Made by a program: the position numbers and the translations under genes. The notes under the pieces were generated by a model. The model saw only the letters and a program-made list of their open reading frames with translations, searched no databases and was not told the origin of the DNA. A stretch of 64,000 nucleotides of DNA from Apostichopus japonicus. Its lineage: Eukaryota > Echinodermata > Holothuroidea > Aspidochirotida > Stichopodidae. Shown here in pieces: positions 31,333-41,808 of this stretch. The stretch covers positions 1,360,001 to 1,424,000 of the forward strand of contig NC_092577.1 in assembly GCF_037975245.1 (NCBI RefSeq), written 5' to 3'. Each line of letters begins with the position of its first letter. Position 1 is the stretch's first letter.

Positions 31333-33775
31333 CTGAGAATTGAAGCAAAACACAAGGTGAAAATAGAAGGCTGTCAGGACATTGGTTCATATTTTAATGT
31401 GACATTTTAAAAGAGATAATTTTCATTTATGACTACAGATCAAAGTTGCATTCAATCTTGCTATTCAGTAGCACCAAGAAGGTTCTAGCACTCCTGTGAA
31501 CTTCATATGGTACTTCAGATGACATTTGAGCTTTGTGCACATGCAGCCTGCAGTGCCCTGCACAAATCTGTGTTCTACAGTACAGTAATTCCTGAAATGA
31601 ATTTGCATACCACACATGAAGTTATTTCAAGCTTCAGTTTTAGGTGTAAAAAGGAGTTTCTGGATATAATGATGATAGCTTTTAAACAAACTTACTAAAA
31701 AGACACATCCTCGTAGCATTTTGGATCAATAAGATTGGAATGTGTAAATATTGAGAGAACTTGTAATTGCATGCATCTGCCAACAGCAGAATAAAGTCAT
31801 CAGATTAAAATGTCTTTGTTTGTCTAAAATTGAATTATAAATTCAGAGTTGTTTGCTAATTTGAATTTATTTCTGGAACATTCATAAAAACCCAGTAACA
31901 ATTCTGTAGGCAATTTTAATCTTGGGATAGTACAGTAGCCTACTGTACATGGAATCAAGCCTATACTAAATGAGACCCGTCAACTCTCCCGGTTTTACCG
32001 GGAGAGTCCCAGTTTTACCGGTTTTTGCTTGAATCTCCCGGCCTCCCAGTTTCATATTCTATTCTCCCGGTTTTTTAATGTTTCATCACTTGCAACATTT
32101 CTGAAAATAGCCAACAATTAGTCCTACGCTTTGCAATTCCCCACAGTAACGCTGAACAGGAAAGGCTATTCAGTGTAGTTTGCAAGAACAAGACAGACAG
32201 TACAGTAGGTCAAGTTTCAAGCTTGATGGGACTCTATCTAGCATACTAGCCATGAAGTCACATTACCCAGAGTCCACTGTTCCCTGTTTCAAATGGAAGC
32301 CTACTAAAGAAACCCTGTAGAAAGCGAAGCAAGCTGCTGTAAACTACAACAAGAAACACTGATTGGATGATTCTCTCATTGTATTGCATAAGTAGACTAC
32401 ACTGATTTAGGAGTATTTACAGAATATCATTTCAGTTGGAAATTACCAACCTCATTATTTTCCTCTTGTTCTCCCTATTTTTTGGCCATGAAAAATGTTA
32501 TTCTCCCTATTTTGGGGTCAAACAGGTTGACAGGTCTGCTATAGGGGCAAGTCCACGGAAAACAGGGAGGTCTGGTAATGTTAATAGTGTAACTTGTGTA
32601 AAGTTGTGAAGCAATGCGAGTTCAGTTTGGACGGTGTGTAACCATTGTGGTAGTTTAAATCCCCTTGGAATTGTTATCTCTCCTGGCATTAAGTAAACCA
32701 GTTGAAATTATTGGCAGATTATTACTTTTGCGGCTGCTCCTATGGATCAGCATGTGGTATCAGGCTTATCCTGGGATGGTGATATACACAATGTGTGATA
32801 TTTTCTAGGGATACTCATGTGATCACATTCATCCCTGTAAATGAGTACAATTGTTAGGGCATGGTAGGAATGCACTGTAGTTTTTGTGTATTATGTCTTT
32901 AGCTAAGTTGTAGGGTAAAGTTCATCACTTGTATACATGTGGTATTTCCACGTTGACCACGTATGTTAAGGGATTGATATAAAATGCATTACCTTGGAGG
33001 GACAGGAAAGTCTACTCTGGTTGCTCTTGGAAGAAACATTCTTGTTGGTAGGCTTCACTGCCATGAAGCTTCAAGTGTGTAAAATACATCCAGTACAACA
33101 CACCTAATCTTACTGTAAGAAGTTTTCTTTTCAATATATCACTGTTAAAAATAGCATCACCTCTCTGGATTGATTATGTGTATAGCTTCATTCTCTGTCA
33201 ATTACAATACTACTAGTACTAGTCTAACTCTAGTCTATGAACCCTGAATGGCTGGCGCTTCTCACAAAAGTGTTACAATATTCAAAGAGGCTACTGTATT
33301 CTTACGACTAGTCGTAACAATAACTTTTACGCATGCGCAGTTGCTTCAACGTAGCTATTTTTACGACTAGGACTTACTATTTTTACGACTAGGAGTAACA
33401 ATATTTTCCGGTTAGGGGTTGGGTTAGGGTTACCCCTACTACATGCGCAGTTGCTTTATTTACTTTACTGCGCATGAATTCGCCGTTGTCGTAAGAATAG
33501 CCACGGCCTACAATATATTACTATTAGAATTATGCTATCACTTAAAATTGCCCTATAATTATAATCTTGGCCTTTTAATCTGTTCCTCATTTGCATTAAA
33601 GCGTTTTTGCTCATCTCTTAAGGAGAAGTAAATACGCACAATGCTACTGCTAGACCTACAGTATTTAGTAGTCCAGAATCATGTACTGTATTAAACAGGT
33701 TTTTTTCGCGGAACCCTTACCAGTGATAACAGTTGTATCGTTCACATGTTCCACCTTTACCGAGAACTCAGTCAT
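30233..33775 (-). CDS. C2H2 zinc-finger protein 2 (384 residues, 10 fingers)
   Basis: Coding exons 33721-33775 and 30233-31332 join in phase 1 to give exactly 384 codons. The first 18 residues start MTEFSVKVEH and keep the SVKVE core. The linker has GLSSGHIAHSHHQGHQQD and an acidic part. One degenerate finger lacking its first Cys precedes ten intact C2H2 fingers from about residue 104. The array ends when the Gln codon of KPHQC becomes TAG. This is the most diverged paralog in exon 1. A likely DNA-binding nuclear protein of unknown target. The intron contains a hAT relic and a MITE. Confidence 0.87.
31972..32538 (+). pseudogene. hAT transposase C-terminal relic with ends
   Basis: Ends AGACCCGTCAAC and GTTGACAGGTCT are inverted. 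Between them 32121-32362 reads IPHSNAEQERLFSVVCKNKT, then after a frameshift KLDGTLSSILAMKSHYPES and KWKPTKETL, a TAG, and KAKQAAVNYNKKH before TGA. This is the hAT dimerisation region. Catalytic parts are absent, so an internally deleted copy. Inside the intron of zinc-finger gene 2. No clear target duplication. Confidence 0.8.
33289..33503. mobile_element. Small inverted-repeat element (MITE-like)
   Basis: TATTCTTACGAC at the left (33297) and GTCGTAAGAATA at the right face each other. Inside are repeated TTTTTACGACTAGG words, two CATGCGCAGTTGCTT words and one TGCGCATG, and a short TTAGGG-like run near 33413-33432. No ORF. Confidence 0.5.
33721..33775 (-). CDS. Zinc-finger gene 2, first coding exon
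   Basis: 55 nt: 18 codons plus one base, donor GTAAGG. Three codons shorter than in the paralogs, yet the phase is kept. The following CGCGAAAAA and upstream flank are recognisably related to the other copies. Confidence 0.75.
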
Positions 33776-33957
33776 TTTGTTTCTCGTAAATCTTCTGCAA
33801 ATTTCGCCTTTGGTCGGTTTCGTCTTGCGAATTTCTTTTTTTTTACACTTGACAATATTTGAAAATTGCAGCCCTAAAGTTGTGATTGTGGTTGCAGCAA
33901 AAGACTACGGTAGAACTAGAAGAAGACACGAATTAATTAACGAATGGTTGCATACCT

Positions 33958-34560
33958 ACGGAAGCGTAGAAAAGTCATGTAGGCTGTCATTTTGATGATG
34001 ATATTGTAACAACTCGTCGATATATCAAGGTGAAAATTGACGTTTTGACTACATATTCTAAATCGTCAACATGTCGAAAGTCTGAAGAAAAAAAAATCCG
34101 TTTTCTTGAAATGAATCACCTCTTCATGGTAACAAAAATATGACAATTGACCTTATAATACCAAATGCGTCAAAATGCCATGATAAATCTGAAAACTGAC
34201 GTTTAGTCTAAGTGTATCTAGCCAAAACGTGAGATTTATGATATTTTGATGGGTTAATACCTATTGACAAAATCGTCAAGTTTAAACTTGTTGACAGTTT
34301 GATGGCTTTGTGCAACGCGACAAAACGTCAGTAATAATCAAATTTTTTTTTGTCACTTTCATAAGTTGGTATGATGGAGTCAAAACGAAAACTTGGCTTC
34401 TGCCATTTTGATGAGATCACAGCAATACGTCAATTTCATGGTTTTGCTTATTTGGACGTTTTCATATTGGCTGACAAAATTGCAATTTTCAGATTGATGT
34501 AATTTTGACGAATTGTTGCATCTCATCACGTCAATTAACATGTACCTTCTACGCTTCCGT
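33958..34560. mobile_element. 600-bp MITE with ACGGAAGCGTAGAA ends
   Basis: ACGGAAGCGTAGAA (33958) and TTCTACGCTTCCGT (34560) are exact inverted ends, followed by further partial matches. The interior has at least ten CGTCAA/TTGACG or GACGTTTT words on both strands. No ORF and no clear target duplication. Confidence 0.75.
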
Positions 34561-34597
34561 TACCAGAAGCGCTTCTGTTTTTTTTCTTTGCAGTATG

Positions 34598-34939
34598 CTA
34601 TGGCAAGCCATATGTGCAATAATTCGATTAACAGAGTTTGTCGCCGATAAACTCTGTCTTTCGATCGGTATACACAGATTATCGAATGGATAACCGTGTT
34701 TTTTGCGATAAATTCAGTTTATCGAGCGAAAAGCAGGGTTACCTCGATAAACTAAGATTGTCGGCGATAAACCGAGTTTATCAAATAGGATCTATGTTTT
34801 TCGCTCAATAAACTAAGTTAATCGATAATCTCTGTTTAGTATCCAGTCTATAAACTCAGTTTGTCGAGCGAAAAACAGAGTTAAACGGCGATAAACTCGC
34901 TTTTTTTCCTCGAATTATTGCACATGTGGCTAGCCATAG
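34598..34939. mobile_element. 342-bp foldback element with GATAAAC palindromes
   Basis: About 30-bp inverted ends: CTATGGCAAGCCATATG then TGCAATAATTCGA at the left, and the reverse of this at the right with two differences. The right end carries the perfect palindrome CTATGGCTAGCCATAG. Inside, diverged copies of CGATAAACTCAGTTTATCG alternate with GAGCGAAAAACAGAGTT. Confidence 0.75.
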
Positions 34940-35575
34940 AAGGCACCACACCACAATAAGAGAAGTGTGTCTGCGCTCGAAAAGTATATCGTCCGGGAAA
35001 AGAGCTAAAACAACCAAATGTGAACGCTTGTTTAAGCATATTATCAGTTACCATCATTGTCGTTTCTTCCTTCATGTCAAGTCCTTAACTTAAAGTACAG
35101 ATGATGTCAAAATGGGGAAGAATGAAAGTGACATAAACCATGCAACAATTTATTGTGGTGCGACACCTGAAGGCAATATGAAGGTAGCATACGCCCATTA
35201 AAAGCCCCATTGACCTTCACACTTAACCACAAAAGTTAATGTGGTCTTACAGTCTAGATAGAAGTTTTCACTAGCTTAACGCTGCCCATCACTGGATAGG
35301 TGACATGTTGGCCTCTCATGGCAACATCAATTTTCCGTATCATGACTATGTAGATAGTTTGCTATCAGAGCCTGAAGTTTTTGTCACTTGTAAACAAACC
35401 TCTTCACTCAGTAGTAAACAATTTTGACGCTGCTCCTGGAAGGCCAAAAGGGGTCTAAAATTGTCTCAATCGACCCAATATTTGCACCACATGTACTTCC
35501 ATTCATGCTATTCATCATGAGAGCCACAAAAAAATACAGATCCCAATTGATAACACATCAAGAAAGATGTCCACT
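34940..35575. other. Unassigned DNA
   Basis: No coding, repeat or RNA signal recognised. Confidence 0.4.
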
Positions 35576-35990
35576 TATTGCATTTTGCCACTATCCCTGA
35601 TACAGGAAACATATGGGCGGATTGATATAGACCCTAATAGGAGTAAGCAACCTGAAACATATATACCATGGTAATGGGGAGTGGGTGTGAACCTAAAGTG
35701 TGGGTCTAGAAATTCCAAACTGTAAAGGGATTGTTCAGGTAGACTTGGGATGGCAAGGCATTTTGGAGGTGCAGAAACGCACTTCACAGGCAAATATATT
35801 GGATGCTCCCCTACCCATCCACCCCACATGGGGTTTTGAAAATCTCCAGACTGGATTACTGTAGGTGGGGCATGAACCTTAATAGATGGGATGTTGTTGT
35901 ATAAACAAGTTAAGATTGGGGTGTGGACGTGGGTTAGTTTGTCGCTACCCTCAGGTTGGGCGGTTTGAAAATATAATGCAAAAGTAGAGA
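35576..35990. repeat. Duplicated 3' flank of zinc-finger gene 3
   Basis: Matches 19960-20420 block by block (ATATACCATGGT-ATGGGG, GTGGGTCTAGAAATTCCAAA), with small insertions and deletions. Confidence 0.8.
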
Positions 35991-36401
35991 GTTGATATGC
36001 CACGTTTTAATGTGTCCTCCGATTTTCAAACACAAAAAAGATTTTCTTACAATAGCTACATTGCATGATAAGGCTTCTATCCTGTATTGTTCTTTCATGT
36101 GTCCTCAAATGTCCAGATACAGAAGCTTAAATTCTTACAGTAGCTACATTGAAAAAGTTTCTCTTCTGTGTGTGTTCTTTTATAAGTCCTCAAATGTCCA
36201 GAAAAAGCAAACATTCTCTTACAGTAGCTGCTGCACTGATAAGACCTCTCTCCTGTGTGTGGTCTTTCATGTCCCCTCAAGTGTCCTCATAATACAAACA
36301 TATTTTCAGAGAAAGCACACCGATCAGGCTTTTCCTGTGTATGATTTTATATGTCTCTTCAAACTAGAAGCTTGAGCAAACTTTTTGTCACAGTAGTGAC
36401 A
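35991..36401 (-). pseudogene. Decaying zinc-finger tail of gene 3
   Basis: After TAG at 36402-36404 one finger continues in frame ([17 protein letters not shown]), followed by broken fingers including one with SSYC in place of the normal spacing and EEKL in place of GEKP. Homologous to the tails of genes 1 and 2. Confidence 0.8.
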
Positions 36402-37777
36402 CTAATAAGGCTTCTCTCCTATATGTGTTCTTTCATGAGTCCTCATATGTCCAGATTGAGAAAACTTTTTCTTACAGTAGTTACACTGATAAGGTTTCTC
36501 TCCTGTGTGTGTTCTTTCATGTGCCCTCAATGTTCCAGATTGAGCAAACATTTTCTCACAGTAACTACACTGATAATGCTTCTCTCCTGTATGTATTTTT
36601 TCATGTTTCCTCAAACTGTCAGATGACGCAAACATTTTCTTGCAGTAACTACACTGAAAAGGCGTCTCTCCTGTGTGTGTTCTTTCATGTATATTCAACT
36701 GTCCAGATCTAGCAAACATTTTATCACAGTAGCTACACTGATAAGGCTTTTCTCCTGTGTGTGTTCTTTCATGTATATTCAACTGTCCAGATCTAGCAAA
36801 CATTTTATCACAGTAGTTACACTGATAAGGCTTCTCTCCTGTATGTGTTCTTTCATGACTCCTCATATGTTCAGATTGAAAAAACTTTTTGTCACAGTAG
36901 TTGCACTGATAAGGCTTCTCTCCTGTATGTGTTCTTTCATGATTCCTTATTTTTCTAGAATCAGCAAACATTTCCTTACAGTATTTACACTGATAAGGTT
37001 TCTCTCCTGTATGTGCTCTTTCATGCCTCTTCAGATTATCACCGTGGGCATACCATTTGTCACAGTATTTACACTGATATGGCTTCTCTCCTGTATGTGT
37101 TCTTTCATGTTTATTCAAACTTCCTGATTCAGCAAACATTTTCTCACAGTAGCTACACTGGTAAGGCTTCTCTCCTGTATGTGTTCTTTCATGACTCCTC
37201 ATATGTCCAGATTGAGAAAACTTTTTGTCACAGTAGTTACACTGATAAGGCTTCTCTCCTGTATGTGTTCTTTCATGCCTCTTCAGATTATCACCGTGGG
37301 CATACCATTTGTCACAGTATTTACACTGATATGGCTTCTCTCCTGTATGTGTTCTTTCATGACTCCTCATATGTCCAGATTGAGAAAACTTTTTGTCACA
37401 GTAGTTACACTGATAAGGCTTCTCTCCTGTATGTGTTCTTTCATGCCTCTTCAGATTATCACCGTGGGCATACCATTTGTCACAGTATTTACACTGATAT
37501 GGCTTCCCTCCTGTATGTGTACTTTCATGTCTCCTCTTATGTCCAGATTCAGCAAACTTTTTGTCACAGTAGTTACACTGATAAGGTTTCTCTCCTGTGT
37601 GTTTTCTTTCATTCCTCTTCAAACTATCAGCGTAGGTGTGGGCATACTTGCTGAGTAACAGATGACATGAGTAGGTATCAACTGGTTTCACAGACTCCTT
37701 TTCTTCCTTCTTAACATCCTGTTGATGTCCTTGGTGGTGTGAGTGAGCAAAGTGTCCAGAGGACAGTCCCTGTGATA
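36402..37777 (-). CDS. Zinc-finger gene 3, finger exon
   Basis: Acceptor TTCTCAG|TATCACAGGG. A two-finger unit is repeated almost exactly inside the array (DKWYAHGDNLKRH plus DKKFSQSGHMRSH). Confidence 0.9.
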
Positions 37778-40700
37778 CTGAGAATTTAAGGAAAATCAAG
37801 GTGAAACAGACAATACCGTCAGCATGGTGAATCCTAAATTATGTGAAGGAAAAAACTGATTCAGAATATTGCAGTTTTTAAATGAGAATATTTCATTTAG
37901 GACTATGTAGAGTTGCTCTGAACCTTGCTATTTTTAAGTGATTAGGAAAGTTCTTTCACTGATGTGAAATTATTAACAAGGTTATTGAGATGGGCTTTTC
38001 AATTAGCAATGTGGAATATTTTTCTCTGCAATGTAAGTTTCACATTGTCACCGGACAATCCTAAAATGGAACACAAATCCAACTACAATTTTTAGTTTAG
38101 TTTTAGTTTAGTAGAAAAAAGGATCAGGAGGGACACTTAAGTCCATAACTTAAGACCATAACTGACCTTTGGGGACCTTTGTGGGCACCAAAAACAATAG
38201 GGCACACCTTCTCCATATGGGGGATCTATAGTCCAAGTTTGGCCTCAATCCAACATTCCCTTATTGAGATAGAGCGTACCCAAGCAAGTGTCACAGACGC
38301 ACACACACACACACACACACACGCCAACCTGACTGCAAAGGTTCCTTTTGCTAAAGCAAGGAACCAAAAGTCGGCAAAGGATAAATTGTCAAAACCATAC
38401 ACAATCTTGAAAACCTGGATCAAGTCCACACGTAACCTCCTAAGCTCCAGTGTGGTGAGATTCAACAGTTGTAACCGCCTATAATAAGGAACCCTCTTTA
38501 AGGAACTAATCATCCTAGTAGCCCTTCTCTGGACCTTTTCAAGTACTTCCTTATCCTTAGCAAAATAAGGGTTCCAAGCCTGCACAGCATACTCCAGATG
38601 AGGCCTAACCAACTGCTTATAAAGCCTAACTACTATGTCCTCTTTCAGAAAACTGAAGTTCCTCTTGATCATACCTAAAACCCTATTACCTCTTTTAGCA
38701 GAGCCTTCAAGACAATGTTTAGAAGGCTGCAGAGATGATCGAGTCAATGTAGATACCTAGGTCTCTTTCAACAGAGACCTCCTGTAACTCCACCCCATTA
38801 AGATTGTATGTAAACTTTTGGTTACTACTACCAATGTGCATTACCTTACATTTATCAATATTAAAAAGCATATGCCACCCCAAAGACCAGGAAAAAATCT
38901 TATCCAAATCCACTTGAAATTTCTCAGAATCACTTTTGGAACAGACCTCAGAATACAATTTGGTGTCATCAGCAAACTTCTTAGCTGTACACAAAATATC
39001 TCCGTCAATGTCATTTATATAGGCAACAAACAACAAGGGACCTAATACAGACCCTTGTGGAACACCACTAGTAACGTTCTGCCAAGAAGAAGCACAGCCT
39101 TTAATTACCACCCTCTGTTCCCTATTACCAAGCCAATTCCCGATCCAAGACAGTAAATTCCCTATGACACCCATGCTCTTCAGCCTAGGTAAAAGACGCT
39201 GGTGGGGAACTTTATCAAAGGCCTTCTGGAAATCCAGGAACACAACATCTACAGACTTCTGCCTATTTAGTGAGCTTGTTACATCTTCCATAAACTCAAG
39301 GATATTAGTGAGACAAGACCTCTTTTGACAAAAGCCATGTTGAGACTCTCTGATCAAAGACTGACTGCTGAAGTGACAGACCATAGACTTTTTAACAATA
39401 GACTCCATGACCTTACAAACTACACTAGTGAGACTAACAGGCCTATAATTACAGGGCTTAGACTTACCAGTATCACCCTTCTTGAAAATTGGGGTAATAT
39501 TAGCACATCTCCAGTCCCTAGGAACATAACCTTCATCCATAAATTTACTAAAAACCAACGAGAGTGGAACGCAGAAATGGTGTGCAAAAGTCTTCAACAA
39601 ATACGGATGGATTGCATCCGGTCCAGAAGCTTTAGAAACATTTAGACAAAGCAGCTCCTTTAAGACAACCTCATCCGAAAATAAGACCGTATCCAGTTTA
39701 GGCCTATCACTGCCCCCCTGAAAATCTGGAATACTACTCGTACTGTATCTTCCCTTGTGAAAACCAACACAAAATAGTTGTTCAAAAGATCTGCAAGATC
39801 CTGACTATCAGTAACTATATTATCAGCCCGTGGTGCCCTAAGAGAACAATTGCATCTTGAACTTTCTGCTTTGACCTGACATAAGAAAAGAAGGCCTTTG
39901 GGTTATCCTTAATTTTTAGGGCAATGCTTTTTTTCGAAATTCAATTTTGCATGAAAGACTAAGCATTCTACTGTACCTTCAGCTGATGAACTTTAAACTT
40001 GGCCAAAACAGATTCAGATTTAGTCCTCCTAAACAACTTCCACATTCTTCGTTTTTGCCTAATTGCACATATAACTTTCTTATTCATCCAATGAGGCACA
40101 CTGCTTTTACGACGACGATTCTTCCACGGAACATGATTTTCCATAATGACCTTTAATTTATCAGCAAAACAAATCCAAGACTGAGAAGCACTCATACTGT
40201 ATCTCTAAACAAATTAATCTAATCTGTACCCTTTAGTAAAGTTTCAATTGCCTTAAAAAAACCAGGGACTTTTTCATTGCTAACAGAATTGACGACTTTG
40301 CAAACAACATCAAAAGCTAGTATGTCATGATCACTAGTTCCTAGTTTTCCTAGACCCGTCAAATCAACAACATTGCTTGGATTAGAACTCAAAACAAGAT
40401 CCAGGATGTTATCCCCACTAGTAGGGAAAGTAACATGTTGATGTAAAAAGCAATCTTGCACAACATCTAGAAAATTACTACCCTTCCTACTACTAGAACC
40501 ATCTATCCAATTAATGTCAGGAAAATTAAAGTCGCCCATTATAACAACATCACCTTTAGCAGCCTTTCTTAGAATTGAATCAAACAGCACAACATCATTA
40601 TCATCGCTGCTGTTAGGAGAGCGGTAAACAACACCCACAGTGATAATGTCCCTGGACCTCTTGGACTTGTTTGTGGACAACTTGCACCAGACAGAATTAA

Positions 40701-41808
40701 CAAAAGCCCCTTGCAACTGAGATTTCTCAACACTTACAATGTCATCCCTAACATACTGTACAGTAAAACTTCCCCACCAACCCCGTTATGAGTATCCCTT
40801 TTGTCCTAACGATACACAACATACCCCGGGTGAGAAACCTCAGCACTATCAATGTCCTCCCTTAACCAAGATTCGGTGATACCAAACACATACGGTTTCA
40901 GATCCTCAAGAATCACAGTAAATTCAGCAAAATTTTTACGAATACATTTTCTAGCATTGGTAAAGACAATCTTCAGCTTATCCATGAAACTATGTACCTT
41001 AGCATGCCTCCTAAAGTTAGAACTACTGTATGACTATCACTTTTCTTGCTTTCAAAACGCCTATAATCGCCTCCACTAGGAACATAATCCTTATCCACAA
41101 TTATTCCTGACCTCACTGATCGCCCCCCCCCCCCCCAATTTAATTTATATTGACAGAGATTCTTGTGAATAAAATTCCTCTGGACAACTGAGCCAAATCT
41201 AGCTCTCTTTTGGATATATCCAATCCTCCTTCCACATTTCATATCGACATTAAGGGTTACAAAATACGTTTACAGGAATAGTGGAGTCTTGAGGGCCTTT
41301 TTGAGTATTTGTGGTTCTCTGTTTCCAGGATGATGTTCAAATGCTTCGAGTTAAGAACATTTTAGGATTTTTGCCGAAGATATACAGAGCCAACTAATAT
41401 CAAGATAAATCTTGGAGGATAAGTGCTATATACAGACATTACAGTATTAAAAATTTCAGAGGCGTTTCCCATGTAAAATACAGCGAATAAAATTATTAAA
41501 TTATCTGAGATGCCAGGCCTGTGATCAAGGAATTTCAAGTATTATAAACGTTCACGCTTATCATATCACTTATTGAAGCTGCCTCTAAAACCACTGAATT
41601 ATTCATAGCCATGCAGTATACAAAATCAAGTATATTCCCAGGAAAGTATGTTTTTAAAGTGGGGTCATTCTGTGAACATATTATTTGTCCGGAGACATTG
41701 GTTATACTTATACAATATAACTAGACATTTCGCGGAAACGCTACCTGTGTTAAAAGTGTTATCATGTAATGGTGACACCGGCTCCACCTTTACGGATATC
41801 TGAAACAT
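36402..41808 (-). CDS. C2H2 zinc-finger protein 3 (479 residues, 14 fingers)
   Basis: Exons 41745-41808 and 36402-37777 join in phase 1 to exactly 479 codons. Exon 1 repeats [10 protein letters not shown]. The linker is shorter than in genes 1 and 4: the acidic segment is missing, so fingers start near residue 87 after one degenerate unit. Fingers 2 and 4 are identical and 7 differs by one residue (DKWYAHGDNLKRH); 3 and 5 are also identical. The array ends in TAG for the Gln of KPYQC. The 3.97-kb intron holds a retrotransposon insertion of about 3 kb (38096-41144), inferred from the intron of gene 1. If the insertion blocks splicing the gene is dead; sequence alone cannot say. Confidence 0.85.
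38163..38375 (-). repeat. Dispersed repeat with AC tract and hairpin
   Basis: TTGGTTCCTTGCTTTAGCAA, a GT tract, then ATCTCAATAAGGGAATGTTG and GGTGCCCACAAAGGTCCCC on the minus strand. It abuts the RT reading frame of the retrotransposon, which runs into it after NLSFADFW. Same family as 29800-29990. Confidence 0.7.
38376..38747 (-). pseudogene. Retrotransposon RT C-terminal region
   Basis: GNRVLGMIKRNFSFLKEDIV, then LVRPHLEYAVQAWNP and LEKVQRRATRMI, the thumb/connection region typical of CR1-like elements. It is cut at NLSFADFW, where an unrelated dispersed repeat takes over. Confidence 0.85.
38719..39600 (-). pseudogene. Retrotransposon reverse-transcriptase domain
   Basis: RT blocks in order: ITPIFKKGD, NYRPVSLTSVVCKVMESIVK, VVFLDFQKAFDKVPHQRLL, GVPQGSVLGPLLFVAYINDI, and the catalytic FADD in KKFADDTKLY. 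The frame breaks after ERDLGIYIDS and resumes in the overlapping frame that ends in LVRPHLEYAVQAWNPYFAKD. Confidence 0.9.
40219..40716 (-). pseudogene. Retrotransposon endonuclease domain
   Basis: Apurinic-endonuclease-type fold: GVVYRSPNSSDDND, VIMGDFNFPDINW and GTSDHDILAFDV. The GDFN and SDH residues of the active site are present. The upstream part is separated by a stop and a frameshift, so no complete protein is made. Confidence 0.85.
41745..41808 (-). CDS. Zinc-finger gene 3, first coding exon
   Basis: 64 nt, ATG at 41808, donor CACAG|GTAGCG. Predicted residues match gene 1 exon 1. The conserved 5' flank continues to about 41960. Confidence 0.82.

Larger units (their letters stand above)
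38376..41110 (-). mobile_element. CR1/Jockey-like non-LTR retrotransposon, decayed
   Basis: One polyprotein-type frame can be followed on the minus strand: endonuclease start near 40990 (KIVFTNARKCIRKNF, ITESWLRED), endonuclease body 40219-40716, linker 39600-40195, RT 38719-39600, C-terminal domain 38376-38747. Frameshifts and stops occur near 40800, 40730, between 40219 and 39600, and near 38740. The 3' end is lost at a repeat. It sits in the intron of zinc-finger gene 3. Compared with gene 1 the inserted block is 38096-41144. Confidence 0.88.

Noticed and set aside
33413-33432. Interstitial telomere repeat
   Set aside because: Only about two TTAGGG-like units, interrupted, inside a small inverted-repeat element.
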